Shown piece by piece: positions 10,500 through 20,860 of a DNA stretch of 64,000 bases; the first letter of the stretch is position 1, and the number at the start of each line of letters is the position of its first letter. Source of the DNA: Desmodus rotundus. Taxonomy: Eukaryota; Chordata; Mammalia; Chiroptera; Phyllostomidae. Position numbers and translations under genes: made by a program. Location: positions 95,159,010 through 95,223,009 of the forward strand of contig NC_071393.1 in the NCBI RefSeq assembly GCF_022682495.2, written 5' to 3'. The notes under the pieces were generated by a model that did no database searches, was not told where the DNA came from, and saw nothing but the letters and a program-made list of their open reading frames with translations.

Positions 10500-11340
10500 A
10501 GGCTTCGGAGCTCCTGCAGTGTCAAGATCCTGCTCAGGGAAAAATGCTCAGTTCTTATCACAGAGGCCATGTCCCCCCTCCCCCACCAAGCCGCACAAGG
10601 ACTTCAGCGAAGAAGAGCGTTCATTACTGCTAATGCACATTACATGCCTAATTAATTCCCGGTTTGGTGTGAGGATCACACCCAGGGCCTGACTTCCACT
10701 CAGAGAGAAAAAAATGGAGAGCTGAAGGGCACATGTGCCGGGTTAGGAGGACTTAGGGCCCACTTATATTTGCCCATCCTGTCCCCAAACCCCAACCACT
10801 GGGATGATCCACCTCACAGGAGAACAGCAGACTCGTCCAAGCGGGGGAAGCTGGATCTCTTTTCTGACTGCCTTTCTGAAGCACCAAGACCAAGTTATGA
10901 GCATCTTTTGAGGGGTCCCATGCTCTATCCGAGTAAAGGTCCCTTCACTCCTTTATGGAGAAGAGCCCCTTCTGGGCACCCATTCGCATCTGATACCCCC
11001 ACTCACTACTCCCTCTGTACACAGTCAGCACCCTGCGTGCCCAGGCTGGCTTCCCTCCTCAGGTACAGCCGGGGCAGGGGAGGGAGGCCTGGGTGCAGGG
11101 TTGGCCACAAGGCTCTCTGGGCAAACACCGCTTTCTGATCACCACGCTCTCCCCCACTGGGCCTGGGCTGAGGTTCTCCAACCCACCACTCCACCACCAA
11201 CAGATCAGAGGTGGTGTGAAGGGTGGGAAGTATGTGCCGTTGCAAGAGACGGCCTGTCACCCCATTCAGCAGTGTTCTTGGGGTGGGGGAGAGACCATCC
11301 ACAGGCAAATCATGGAAAGGCAGTAAGGGAAGAGTGGAAG
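10500..11340. other. Unique sequence, nothing recognised
   Basis: No repeat family or exon is identified. Frames of about 100 codons occur on both strands over the same bases, which argues against coding. Confidence 0.45.
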
Positions 11341-11344
11341 AGAA

Positions 11345-11582
11345 ATTGAGCTTTGGTATAGAGCCAGCCTGGATTCAAATCCACATTCTGCCACCCATTG
11401 AACACATGGCCTTGGACTGCTGCTTATCTTCTGTGGGCCTTAGTTTCCAGCTATGTGAAATGGGACAATAACAGTGCATTCCTCAGGGACCGTTGTTGTG
11501 AATTAAATGAACTGATGTGCAAAGAGTGTGTTACACAGGGTTTGACACAAAGTGAGGGCTTGTTAAGTAGTAATACAAAGTT
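11345..11582 (+). mobile_element. MIR SINE, near full length
   Basis: CTGGATTCAAATCCACATTC (B-box region), ACATGGCCTTGGACTGCTGC, GGCCTTAGTTTCCAGCTATG and TGTGAATTAAATGAACTGAT follow the MIR consensus order. Its 3' end is cut by the VES SINE insertion, whose target duplication begins at 11576. Confidence 0.85.
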
Positions 11583-11801
11583 TAAAAAAATTTTTTTGAA
11601 GATTTTATTTATTTATTTTTAGAGAGAGGGGAAGGGAAGGAGAAAGAGAAGGGGAGAAACATCAATGTGTGGTTGCCTCTCATGCGCCCCCTACTGGGGA
11701 CCTGGCCAGCAACCCAGGCACGTGCCCTGACTGGGAATCGAACTGGTGACACTTTGGTTCATAGGCCGGTGCTCAATCCACTGAGCCACACCAGCCAGAA
11801 C
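11583..11801 (-). mobile_element. VES SINE (bat tRNA-derived)
   Basis: On the minus strand the element begins GGCTGGTGTGGCTCAGTGGA, with a tRNA-like A box, and continues with a B box near GGTTCGATTCCCAGTCAGGG. It then has the CCAGTAGGGGGCGCATGAGA body, the CAACCACACATTGATGTTTC block and an A/T-rich tail. This is the VES family, known only from bats, transcribed by RNA polymerase III and moved by L1. A 7-bp target duplication CAAAGTT flanks it (11576-11582 and 11802-11808). Scattered mismatches suggest an old copy. Confidence 0.93.
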
Positions 11802-11825
11802 CAAAGTTGTCTTATAATTAGTACA

Positions 11826-11884
11826 TTTTATTATTATTGTTGTTGTTGTTGTTGTTGTTTCTACTGCTGCTGCTGCTGCTCCTG
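11826..11884. repeat. Composite (ATT)(TTG)(CTG) microsatellite
   Basis: ATTATTATTG passes into seven to eight TTG units and then, after TTTCTA, into about five and two thirds CTG units (11864-11880). It lies 25 bp from the 5' end of the VES SINE. Overlapping frames encode runs of Leu, Ala or Thr and are artefacts. Confidence 0.9.
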
Positions 11885-11929
11885 CCACGCCCATGCTCCC
11901 TCGGTGGAGTTAAGCCCCTCGGCATGGCA

Positions 11930-12180
11930 CTGAGCACCCCCTGCGATGTGGCCTCCACTGCATATTTAACCTTTGTATCCCAACACAACTGTTTCCCTCG
12001 ACTGAACTGGGCTGGTCTCCCACACTCATTCCCATCTCCGAGCCTTTGCTCACGAGGTCCCCTGGCCAGGGAGGCCCTTCCCCCATTTTCTAGCTGAATT
12101 TTACTGCTCCCTCAAAGCCAAAGCTCTTGCCCCACTTCCGCCACGAGCCATCCCCTCTCATTACTCACATTGAGGTTCTT
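11930..12180 (+). mobile_element. L2-like LINE fragment
   Basis: CATCTCCGAGCCTTTGCTCA, CTGGCCAGGGAGGCCCTTCC and CTCCCTCAAAGCCAAAGCTC follow the order of an L2 3' region, but divergence is high. Confidence 0.55.
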
Positions 12181-12185
12181 CCAGG

Positions 12186-12475
12186 TGCGTTTCTTCGATG
12201 TTTATTATTATGAAATATTTTAAGTAAACAAAAGGTAACGAAATAAATACTCATATGCCCCCACTTAGCTTGAAAAAGAAAAGACAGTTCACAGATGCAA
12301 CTGAAACCTCCCAGTTCCCTCCTGATTGTGATTCACTGTTCCTTCCAGAGGTATGGCCTCCCGAAAGTGGCGTTCATCACTGTCAGGAGTGTCTGCAGGT
12401 TTTACCACATCTATCTCCCTACCAACATAAGTTGTAGCTCTGCATCTTAAGCTTGACACACATGTATGGAATCTG
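12186..12475 (-). mobile_element. Old L1 (L1M) 3' UTR fragment
   Basis: GAAATATTTTAAGTAAACAA, ACTCATATGCCCCCACTTAG and TTCACAGATGCAACTGAAAC resemble the minus-strand 3' UTR of an old L1. The related fragment at 50515-51660 has the same orientation. Confidence 0.6.
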
Positions 12476-12479
12476 TAGC

Positions 12480-12830
12480 AGGCTCCCAGGTACCCAGTAC
12501 CACATGCCCACAGCTGTCCTGCTTTCAGTGTGGTTGTGGGGACCACACAGGGCACCCTGCCCCCTCCCATGGCAGCCCTGTCACCTCTGCTTTTGTGCCT
12601 TGGGGCTTTCTCCCCAGGCCTGGAGGGCTGCTCAGCTGTGCAGACACAGCTGGAGGGACCAGGGGCTGGCATCTAGGGAACAACCCCAACCAGTGGGGGA
12701 CAGGAGTTGGTGGATTAAACACCCAGGTTCCCTCATCAGAGGCCATATCCCACGTGCATGCTACCTAGTTCCTCAGAGGGCCCACCACTGCCCCACAGCG
12801 GTCTGCTCAGCAATCTGTCCGTCCCCACCC
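12480..12830. other. Unique sequence, nothing recognised
   Basis: GC-rich sequence without a recognised repeat. Overlapping frames on both strands lack motifs. Confidence 0.4.
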
Positions 12831-13004
12831 TTTTACATTTTTCTCCTTCTATTTTATTTGTATTGGTGTCAGGTGTACAGCCCAGTGGTTAGACAATCAT
12901 ATACTTTACGTCGAGTTCCCATCAATGTTTCCAGTAACCAACTGGCACCATGCATGGCCACTGCAACATTACCGACCATATTTCCTATGCCCTACTCCAC
13001 TATT
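12831..13004 (-). mobile_element. L1 3' UTR fragment
   Basis: GTGTCAGGTGTACAGCCCAG, GTGGTTAGACAATCATATAC and CAGTAACCAACTGGCACCAT are a common mammalian L1 3' UTR module in minus orientation. A T-rich stretch to the left would be its poly(A) tail. It abuts the next L1 and appears to be a separate, shorter insertion. Confidence 0.75.
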
Positions 13005-13744
13005 TTAATTTCAAAAAATTTTATTGAATTTATTGGGGTGACTCTGGTTAATAAAATTATATAGGCTTCAATTATACAATTTTATAACACATCATCTGTA
13101 TGTTGTGCTGTGTGTTCACCACCCCAAGTCAGGTCTCCCTCCATCACCATTTATTCTCCCTTTACCCTCTTCTAACTGCCCCCAACAGTTTTGTAACTAC
13201 CAATTTGTTCTTTTTAATCCCTTCACCTCTTTCACCCAGTCCCCTAATCCCCCTCCCCTCTGGCAACCGCCAGTCTGCTCTCTGTTGTCTTTCTCTGACT
13301 GACTTATTTCACTTATCATAATAATCCCCAGGTCCATCATGCTGTCACAAAAGGTAAGGTTCCTTTTTTACAGCCGAGTAATATTCCATTGTATAAGTGT
13401 ACCACAGCCTTTGTATACACATGTCTATTCATGGGCTCTTGGGTTGCTTTCAATTCTTGGCTACTGTACATAGCATTGCAATGAACATAGGTGTGCGTGT
13501 ATTCTTTCAAATTAGTGTTTTGGGTTTCTTCGGATAAGTCCCCAGAAGTGGAATCACTGGGTAATAAGACAGTTTCATTTTTACTTTTTCGAGCAAATGA
13601 CATACGGGTTTCTATAGTGGCTGCACTGACCAGCGGCGCATGAGGGCTCCCCTCGCCCCACATCCTTGCCAGTACTGGCCATTTGTAGATTTACTGATGG
13701 TATCTATTCTGACAGGTGTGATGTGCTATCCCACTGTGGTTTTA
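13005..13744 (-). mobile_element. L1 3' end, right-way half of a twin-primed insertion
   Basis: On the minus strand this runs from the end of ORF2 (ACCACAGTGGGATAGCACAT, CTGTCAGAATAGATACCATC) through CACTATAGAAACCCGTATGT and AGTGAAATAAGTCAGTCAGA into the 3' UTR. The UTR ends CCCCAATAAATTCAATAAAA, followed by an A-rich tail at the left edge. The frame is broken in several places. It joins directly to an upstream ORF2 piece in the opposite direction. Confidence 0.88.
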
Positions 13745-14664
13745 AACACATACCGTGTTTGTGGATAGGAAGAATTAACATAATTAAAATGTCCACACTA
13801 CCCAAAGCAATCTATAAATTCAATGCAATTCCTATCAAAATAACAATGGTGTATTTCACAGAACTAGAGCAAATAATCCAAACACTTAGATGGAACCACA
13901 AAAAAAACCAAAAAAAAACAAAAAAACACACACACCAAACCAAATAGCCTCAGCAATATTGAGAAAAAAGAACAAAGTTGGAAGTGTCATGCTACCTGAT
14001 ATCGAACTACACTACAAGCCCACAGTAATCAAAAGAGCATGGTACTGGCATAAAACAAACACATAGATCAATGAACAGAGCAGAGTCCAGAAATAAACCC
14101 ATGTCTATATGGTCGACTAATATTTGACAGAGGAGGCAAGAACATACAATGGAGTCTATTCAATAAATGGTGCTGGGAAAACTGGACAGATACACGCAAA
14201 AAAGTGAAACTAGACCACCTTCTTACACCATACACAAGAAGAAATTCAAAATGGATTAAAGATTTAAATGTAAGACTCAAAACCATAAAAATCCTAAAAG
14301 AACACATAGGCAATAAAATCTTGGACTTTTCTCCTAGCAATATCTTTTCTGCTCTATCTCCTCAGGCAAGGGAAACAAAAGAAACACTAAACAAGTGGGA
14401 CGACATCAAACTTAAAAGTTTTGCACAGCAAAGGGAACCATCTACAACATGAAAAACGACGTAGTAAAGAGAGAACATATTTGCCAATGATCTGATAAGG
14501 GGTTAATATCCAAAACTTACTAAGAACTCACACTATCAACTTTAAAATGCAAACAATCCAATTAAAAAATGGGCGGAGGACTTTTAGAGACAATTCTCCA
14601 AAGAGGACGTACAGATGGGCGATAGACATGAAAAGATGCTCAGCGTCACTCATCATCAGAGTAA
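13745..14664 (+). mobile_element. L1 ORF2 segment, inverted half of a twin-primed insertion
   Basis: Plus-strand ORF2 sequence starts near TGGATAGGAAGAATTAACAT and includes CACTACCCAAAGCAATCTAT and CATGGTACTGGCATAAAACA. It ends at GAAAAGATGCTCAGCGTCAC and ATCATCAGAGTAAT. In L1 order this end lies about ten bases upstream of where the adjacent minus-strand half begins. Stops and small indels, plus an A-rich expansion at 13903-13940, make it non-functional. Confidence 0.88.
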
Positions 14665-14779
14665 TCCCCTTTTAACTGGCTTTCTCTCCCCTGTGCCCTC
14701 CTCCTCCCCCCTGGCAAAGCTCCCAAAGCACCTGCCTGCACGCAGACTCTGCTTTTGCAGAGCCCCAGCTAAGACAGGA

Positions 14780-15059
14780 CAGTTGGTCCTCTGTATCTGA
14801 AGGTTTCTCATCTATGGATTCAACTAACTGTGGATTAAAAATATTTTTAAAAAAGCAAAACTTTTATTGTCGTATGCCAAGCACCACGATGAATCCACGT
14901 GAATAAAGCGATGTGTAGGCACACCCTGCTGTCGCTTGTATGCAAATTCGAGTTATACACAACTACTATGCATTCTTCGATACGGGACTTGAGCGTCCAC
15001 AGATTTTGATACCTGCAGGGTCCTGGAACCAGTCCCCAGTGAGTAGTGAGGGACAACTG
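14780..15059 (+). mobile_element. MER2 (Tigger/pogo MITE)
   Basis: The element opens CAGTTGGTCCTCTGTATC and closes with AGTGAGGGACAACTG, giving the matched MER2 terminal repeats. Inside are CTATGGATTCAACTAACTGT and ACTTGAGCGTCCACAGATTT. At 280 bp it is a non-autonomous pogo-class DNA transposon. The flanking TA duplication is not preserved. Confidence 0.88.
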
Positions 15060-15985
15060 CATTGCCTTTAGAGAATTACCTGTGCTGTTACATACAGCTC
15101 TGTTTCATTCACTTTCACAGCTGCACGGAACGAACGGGTCTGAATGTTCAGTCTGTCTCCGGCTGATGGACACTTGCGTGGCCTGCAGTGTTTCGCTGTC
15201 ACAAACTGTGCTGCGGTGTGCCTCACCGCCCATGTTTCCTGACAGCCCTTGTGGTTTCCACTGGGCTCACTGGCCCCCAGTCACACTCTGCCTCGCACGG
15301 CCATTCAACTCTTCAGAGTCCATATCTCCCTACCAAAAGCGAAACCACCACGAGGCCAAGAAAGGAAGGAAACTAATCCACCAAATAAGCTCAGGGAGGA
15401 GCTGGTGAACTTCAACCCAAGCTGGATCCAGCTGGATGCCCGGCTGGATATTGCCATCGACCCTCAAATGATCATTCATTCAGTCATATGGTATTTCTGT
15501 CGCAGGCACATTAAATGAAATAACAGACCTCCATCAACTTCCCCTCCACTTTCCTCTCTCCAATTGCTCCCTACATTCTTCTCACTTCAGCCTCTCCCTC
15601 TTTTTTTCTTTCCTGCCTCCCCAGGGGTCCCCCCAGGCCCTGGGACCATCCTGCAGAAGTCCACAGGCAAAGACTGCCTGAGCCCCCTCCCTGGCCAGCA
15701 CAGGTGGGCCTGCCAGCATCACCAGCAATAACCCGAGCTATTTCTTAGAACGACATGCGGGTACTGATAGTTCATGGCCTGTTAACCTGTGGGAGGATGG
15801 CCCACCAGCAGCAATTCCAAGTTTCGCTGCTGGCCAGGCCTGGCTCGCTCTGCCTGGTGGGTGAGCGAGCCCTACTCCCAGCAGCAACCAGCCCTCTGAC
15901 CAAAACGCACGTGTTCTGGGAAGGCTTTCCTGGCTCTCCCAGACACCAAATCCTGTAGTACTTAGCATTTCTATCTCATACTTGC
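15060..15985. other. Unique sequence, nothing recognised
   Basis: No clear repeat or exon. Several short frames overlap on both strands at 15046-15518 and 15738-16010 without recognisable motifs. Confidence 0.4.
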
Positions 15986-15989
15986 CACA

Positions 15990-16040
15990 AGTCAATGACT
16001 CAATAAGCATTTATTAAGCACCTACAAGAGCCAGGAGATA
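15990..16040 (-). mobile_element. Short L2 3'-tail fragment
   Basis: CTCAATAAGCATTTATTAAGCACCTACA-like order, with the block AGCATTTATTAAGCACCTAC, is the minus-strand end of L2. Only about 50 bp are recognisable. Confidence 0.6.
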
Positions 16041-16089
16041 AACGAACTCAAAGCCTGCCAGTTTTCATACCTGAGCTTTGCTATCTTGT

Positions 16090-16210
16090 TGGTGGCTGGC
16101 TTCAGGTTCCTCAGGGGCAACCCCACCTCACAGAGTTGTGACGAGGACGAAATGAGTCCTGTGTAAGGACCTAGATCAGTGCCTGGCCTGTAGCTAGTGC
16201 TCCTTGAGGG
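16090..16210 (+). mobile_element. MIR fragment
   Basis: CCCACCTCACAGAGTTGTGA, GACGAAATGAGTCCTGTGTA and GATCAGTGCCTGGCCTGTAG represent the 3' half of a MIR. Confidence 0.7.
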
Positions 16211-16239
16211 TTAACTGTTACAGCCTGGAACTCCCCCAC

Positions 16240-16900
16240 CACGGGAACCGGGAACCAGGTCAGGGAGGGGTCGGGAAGAGGGATGCGTTCACCCAGAAAA
16301 GAGACCCTCCAGCAGAGCAGTAGTAAACGCCTGGTCCCTTGCAGGCCTCTCCCCTCATGCTGGGGGCCCCAGAAGTCAGGGAGTGAACTTCCCCATGAGG
16401 TGGAGAAAAGCAAGTTCACCTCCCTCAGCAGATCAGCAGATGGAGGGTGTCCAGGGGTGGGAACAAGGTCCTCACCAGCCTGACTGCAGCCCCCAGGGTC
16501 TGGCCCAGGGCTGCCTCCCTGGGGTCAGCTCTCCCCCGGAGGGGCAGGCGTCAGGGGCATGGACAGGAGGCACCCTCCACCTGACACCTCCATGGCCATA
16601 CCAGACCTGGAGGTTTAAACGATGAATAGGGTGCAACATGCAAAAAATTCTTTTATTATGAGCTAATAGCAGCACTTTCCAAAGCAGTTTTATATGCAAT
16701 AAAACTTTTTTATTATCTTAGTCTTGGCTTGGAGAGGCAGAAAAGATGACAAACCCAGAACCAGGAGAGAAAGAAAGAAGTAATTAACAAGACTAATAAT
16801 GAAAACTCCCTAAGAGGGTCAGGGACGATATAGTGAGGCACATACACGGCTTCTCTTCAACGATGGGGTGACAGGGAGAGACAGGACATCTGAGTCCAGG
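16240..16900. other. Unique sequence with a candidate poly(A) hexamer
   Basis: No repeat is recognised. AATAAA at 16698-16703 lies in an A/T-rich stretch (TATATGCAATAAAACTTTTT) with T-rich sequence after it. This could be a transcript end, but no exon is seen upstream. Confidence 0.3.
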
Positions 16901-16902
16901 TT

Positions 16903-16917
16903 CGGGGGGGGGGGGGG
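16903..16917. repeat. G homopolymer
   Basis: About fourteen consecutive G residues precede TGTGTTTAAAC. Length is probably variable. Confidence 0.8.
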
Positions 16918-16959
16918 TGTGTTTAAACTCCGGGGAGAAGAGCAGGGCCCAGGGGAAAG

Positions 16960-17105
16960 CTGCTGCTTCTCCCAGGTCTGCTATTTGGCCACAGGCATGT
17001 CACTTCCCTGCCTCTGGGCGCAGTCTTCTCCCCTGTAACATGGGGAGATGTTGGAGGGGACGATCCCCAAAGTCCCCTCTGTGGCTAAGGCTTTGCATCT
17101 TTGTG
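16960..17105 (+). mobile_element. MIR fragment
   Basis: GGTCTGCTATTTGGCCACAG, CATGTCACTTCCCTGCCTCT and CCCCTGTAACATGGGGAGAT correspond in order to the MIR core and its downstream part. Confidence 0.7.
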
Positions 17106-17234
17106 TTAAAATGCATTTTTCAGGCTTTCCTCTTCATTCACGCTGGGGACCAGATAGTTTCGTTTGGCACAAAATTTTGTGTAAATGAGCAGTTTCAAGC
17201 ACATCCTATCAGAACATGGGAATGTTCCAGGAGA

Positions 17235-17405
17235 ACATTGCTGTCTCCATTTTACTGATGGGAAAACTGAGGACCAGAGGAGCTAGGTCACCACTGCTTC
17301 AATTACAGCCACTAACAGCTCATGGTCACACCCTCTATGGAACAGAGACCAGGCTGAACCCAGGTTCTGCCTCCAAGCCTGTGTTCTTTCCACCATGTGA
17401 TGCAG
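17235..17405 (-). mobile_element. MIR SINE
   Basis: CCATTTTACTGATGGGAAAA, CTGAGGACCAGAGGAGCTAG and CTGAACCCAGGTTCTGCCTC are the minus-strand MIR order from the 3' side to the B-box. Confidence 0.8.
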
Positions 17406-17419
17406 TTTCTCAGAGCAGA

Positions 17420-18095
17420 TGATGGGGGATGGAGCCAAGTTCACTAATCCAGTCACCCGGGTCTCACTGGCACCTGTGCCGAGCAGCTCCTGGATGCAAC
17501 ACAGGAGGGAAAAAATAGAAATGGGAGTAGCAAGGAAGGCTCCCTTTAACCCTTCAGCACCTGTGGGGCTTAACAGCTCATCCCTGCACCCACTCCTGCT
17601 GCTGCGGTCGGGCCAGGGCAAGGGCTCCAGAGTGTGGGCCCCGGCAGCCAGGACGGGTCTCTCCTGCAAGCTCCCTGCAAATGCACAGTCTCAGGTTCCA
17701 CCTCAGACCTACTGATGAGAAACGAATGACAAATGGGTCCATTTTATACAAGGTAGTGAGGTGGCTGCCTGCGTGACATGATTTTAAGAATCAATTTGAG
17801 GAGTGAACCAATCACTGCTCCACTGAAGAACACCCGCCTTGGGCAGATGGCAGGAGAGGTAGAAGGGGGAGCAAGCTTTCACTCCTCAGTGAGGAGGCCA
17901 GCAGGACGAATGTCCCAGGGGCGAGACCACAGCCACACACCAGCTTGGAGAGGTGGTGGAGAGGCTTTGCTCGGAGCAGGTGGGGACAGCCACGGGGAAG
18001 GGGATATGGGAGTTCAGCATTCCCTGTATGGCTCCTAACTCCAGCCTGTGAGCCAAACCTCCTGACCGGGGCAAGAGGGAAGAGAATGGACATGC
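17420..18095. other. Unique sequence, nothing recognised
   Basis: GC-rich, with overlapping frames of 85-128 codons on both strands. No repeat or protein motif is recognised. Confidence 0.4.
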
Positions 18096-18099
18096 GTTG

Positions 18100-18310
18100 C
18101 AGCTTTCTGAGGTGCTGAGTAAGCACTGAGCTAGACATTTTACTTTCACTTAGTTTAGCTCTCACAAATGAAAAGTAGGTGGCATTACCCCTATTTTATG
18201 GATGGGGAAAGGAGCCCAGTGGGCTCTCATAGACCTCCCAAGTGACTCCGTAGGGTTTAAGTTTACACCTGAGTGTCCGTGATTTCAGAACTCCCACCTT
18301 GCTCTCTCTG
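18100..18310 (-). mobile_element. MIR SINE
   Basis: AGCACTGAGCTAGACATTTT, CCCCTATTTTATGGATGGGG and CCCAAGTGACTCCGTAGGGT follow the minus-strand MIR layout. The 5' half is poorly conserved. Confidence 0.65.
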
Positions 18311-18319
18311 CTGAATTTT

Positions 18320-19366
18320 GGTAGCTAGGATGCCAGCTCTGCCCCAAAGCCTGGAACCTGCAGAGAGAGTAGAGCTGAGCCATCTGGCTGAGGTTCTGAG
18401 CCGCGTCAGGTGGCCTGCCGTTAGGTGAGAGCCAGCTCTCCCTGATCTCTGCTTAGCGACCCCCCATGCTCCAGTGAAGGTGTTGGAGCTGCCGGTCTTT
18501 TAATGCTCACTAAGACTTAACAGAAGGTGATGCCAAGTATGCGATCAGAGGGGTTTAGGGCCCAACAGGGGAGACAACTGTAACCCCACTGAAACAGTTC
18601 CTAATGCCAGACAGGAAGTGGTTAAATACTGACAGGAATGGCTTAGCGATTCAGGGAGGGGAGAGAGATGAGGGTGACTTGGCAGGGTTTGGGCGTGGTG
18701 CTGCAGAAAGTCTGGCAGTTCAGACCGCCTCTCCCTCAGGCCTCTAACCCAATTCCAGAGGTTCCACTGACGTTGCCCCACCTCTTTCCCACACCACAAT
18801 TACCTTTTAATGGCACACATCAATGCAAATTGGGTTCATGGGGAAGTGTGTTTCACAGCGATTATGCCCTCAGTCCTCCAGGTGGTGTCCCTCCGAGCCA
18901 GCGAGGCGACACAGGTGCTCTTCAGAGGGGGCGGGTGATGTAGGTCCAGGCTGAGGGCTGGTTATGTGGGCACAGAGGGGGCAGCTCCAAAGGGGGGTCT
19001 GCAGATGCCACACAGGGAGGGAAGCTGAGGGCATCCTGGAGCATCTCACTCGTCTCTCTTCCGGAGCACTCCTGCCACTGCTTATCATTGCTCGCTCCCA
19101 CGCCTCTGAACTCTTCCAGACTAAAGCCCCAGAGAACAAGGAAGCGGGGCCACGTGTGCGGCTGTGTGAGCTTTGCAGTCACCGCTCGAGGCGCCTGGCC
19201 AGGAGGGGACGAGCTGAAACCCCGTCGGCCCTCAGCTTGCCACCGAGGCTGTGTCCATGCAGAGGAGGGACCACTGTTTTGCAGTTTCACAAAGGGTCTG
19301 TTTAGGCTGGGGTGTCCCTGCCTGATACTCTGCCTGTCTGTCCCCAGCTCAGTACTGGGCGCATAT
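18320..19366. other. Unique sequence, nothing recognised
   Basis: No repeat family stands out. Frames at 18870-19426 overlap on both strands and have no recognised motifs. Confidence 0.4.
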
Positions 19367-19368
19367 TA

Positions 19369-19661
19369 CCATATTTTGCCATGTATAATGTGTACTCTTT
19401 TGCCCAAATTTTTGAGGGAAAAATAAGGTGCATGAGTAGTACCTGAAATACCTTGTATCTGTTCTTGTGTTTTGTAATTATTAGTTACATAAAATTTCTT
19501 GTACCATAATATGTTCAAAAACAAATGTTAACATTCCTTTATAATACAAAAAACAAGTTATCTAAATATAGATAAATAAATAATTGAGTTAACACGAAAG
19601 ATTTTTCCCACCAAAAGTTTGGCCAAAAACGTGGGTGCGCATTAAATGCGGCAAAATATGG
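19369..19661. mobile_element. Long-TIR DNA transposon (MITE), TA-flanked
   Basis: The 293-bp element begins and ends with the same inverted terminus, CCATATTTTGCC. The inverted repeat continues inward for about 56-61 bp (19369-19424 against 19601-19661), including a shared GGGAAAAAT at its inner end. TA flanks both sides (19367-19368 and 19662-19663), as expected for a Tc1/mariner-superfamily target duplication. The interior is A/T-rich and codes for nothing. The family is not recognised by eye. Several bat lineages have had lineage-specific DNA transposon activity, so it may be bat-specific. Confidence 0.78.
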
Positions 19662-20029
19662 TAGATCCCCTCTGTATGGCTGTTGCATCAATAATTGCGT
19701 GAAAACAAGCAAAAATCCAAGGATGACTGCATGGAAGAAAGACCAGCTCTGAGATGGGCGGGCTTGCTGTTCCACTTCACAAATATGAAGCCAGCTTTCA
19801 GAAAACTGGGGAAAGACCTGCAGCTTACAGTCAACTTGAGCATTCCCCTACTTTCCCAGTTGTCCCTCTCCCAGCTACACTCAGCTCTGAGCACACAGCA
19901 GGGCCTTGGTGAACTGGCCGACGAGGACAGATATAAACCGTGTCTGTTAAGATGCACCGTGAGCTGGGTAAGTGAACACACACACGCTATCGAAAAGAAG
20001 ACACAAGCTCCCTACAGAGGAAGATGATA

Positions 20030-20205
20030 GCTTCTCTGGACCGCAGTTTCCTTGTCTGTAAAGCCATTCCCTCAATCCCTACCTCATAGGGTTTCTGGAG
20101 AGCAAATGAAATTATGTATGAGAAAGGGTCTTGTAACTTCTGGAGTGCTACGCAACAATAGCTCCCATGTGTGGAGGGCTGCTTTGTGCTGCTACATGGT
20201 GCACT
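20030..20205 (+). mobile_element. MIR fragment
   Basis: CCGCAGTTTCCTTGTCTGTA, TACCTCATAGGGTTTCTGGA and GCAAATGAAATTATGTATGA mark the 3' half of a MIR. Confidence 0.75.
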
Positions 20206-20209
20206 ACGT

Positions 20210-20425
20210 GCTTCTGACCACGGTCCACGGGCCAGATCTGGTCCACCACCTGTTTTGTAAATACAGCTTTTCTGAACCACAGCCATGCCATTCACTTGTA
20301 TCTTGTCTGTGGCTGCTTTTGCTCCACAGTGGCGGAGTGGAGTGATTGTGATAGAAGCCCGTGTGGCTCACAAAGCCTAAAATACTTACTATCTGGCCCT
20401 TTATAGAAAAGTTTGCCAGTCCCTG
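20210..20425 (-). mobile_element. hAT-Charlie MITE, copy 1
   Basis: CACGGGCCAGATCTGGTCCA, CCACAGCCATGCCATTCACT, AAGCCTAAAATACTTACTAT and CTGGCCCTTTATAGAAAAGT give the minus strand of a widespread mammalian hAT MITE. It ends near GTTTGCCAGTCCCTG. A second copy in opposite orientation is at 46580-46798. Confidence 0.85.
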
Positions 20426-20429
20426 TATT

Positions 20430-20620
20430 AACTCATGTAAGGCTTCTAAATACCTTACGAGTTAAGTAGTAACATTATCACCTCCAGTTTACAGATGAGA
20501 AAACTGAAACACAGAGAAGTTAAATAACTTGCCCAGGTCACACAGCAGGGAAGTGGAGGAGCTGGGACTCAAACCACAGTGGGCAGGGAGCTGAGTCCAT
20601 GCTCTGCAGGACAAAATCAG
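20430..20620 (-). mobile_element. MIR SINE
   Basis: CAGTTTACAGATGAGAAAAC, ACTTGCCCAGGTCACACAGC and GAGCTGGGACTCAAACCACA are textbook minus-strand MIR blocks. It lies immediately after the hAT element. Confidence 0.92.
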
Positions 20621-20860
20621 CTCTTCCCTCTTGTCCCTAAAGCAGGGGTCAATTTACAAGGTTTGCGCCCAAGGATAAAGGGGCTCACGGCAACAGCTTA
20701 AAGCCAAATAGGAGAATCCTTGCTATGAAAGGGACAGAACGCACAGGTATCATTACCCAGGGGAGCTGGTCGGGGCTAAAATGGGAAACAGGCCAAAAAG
20801 GTTCAGATAAGCTTCTGGGGAGCAGACTTTTCCAGGGAAGCTCAGAGAACTAGGGGACTT

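Noticed and set aside
11583..11801. tRNA gene suggested by A and B boxes
   Set aside because: The boxes belong to the tRNA-derived head of a VES SINE. The body and A-rich tail follow and the tRNA fold is not maintained. The same applies at 52101-52313.
11667..11933. Cys/Leu-rich and poly-Ala/Thr frames on both strands
   Set aside because: They cover the VES SINE and the composite triplet repeat; the amino-acid runs simply reflect the TTG and CTG units.
14204..14452. Plus-strand 82-codon frame resembling reverse transcriptase C-terminal sequence
   Set aside because: It is a fragment of L1 ORF2 within the inverted half of the twin-primed L1, not a separate gene.
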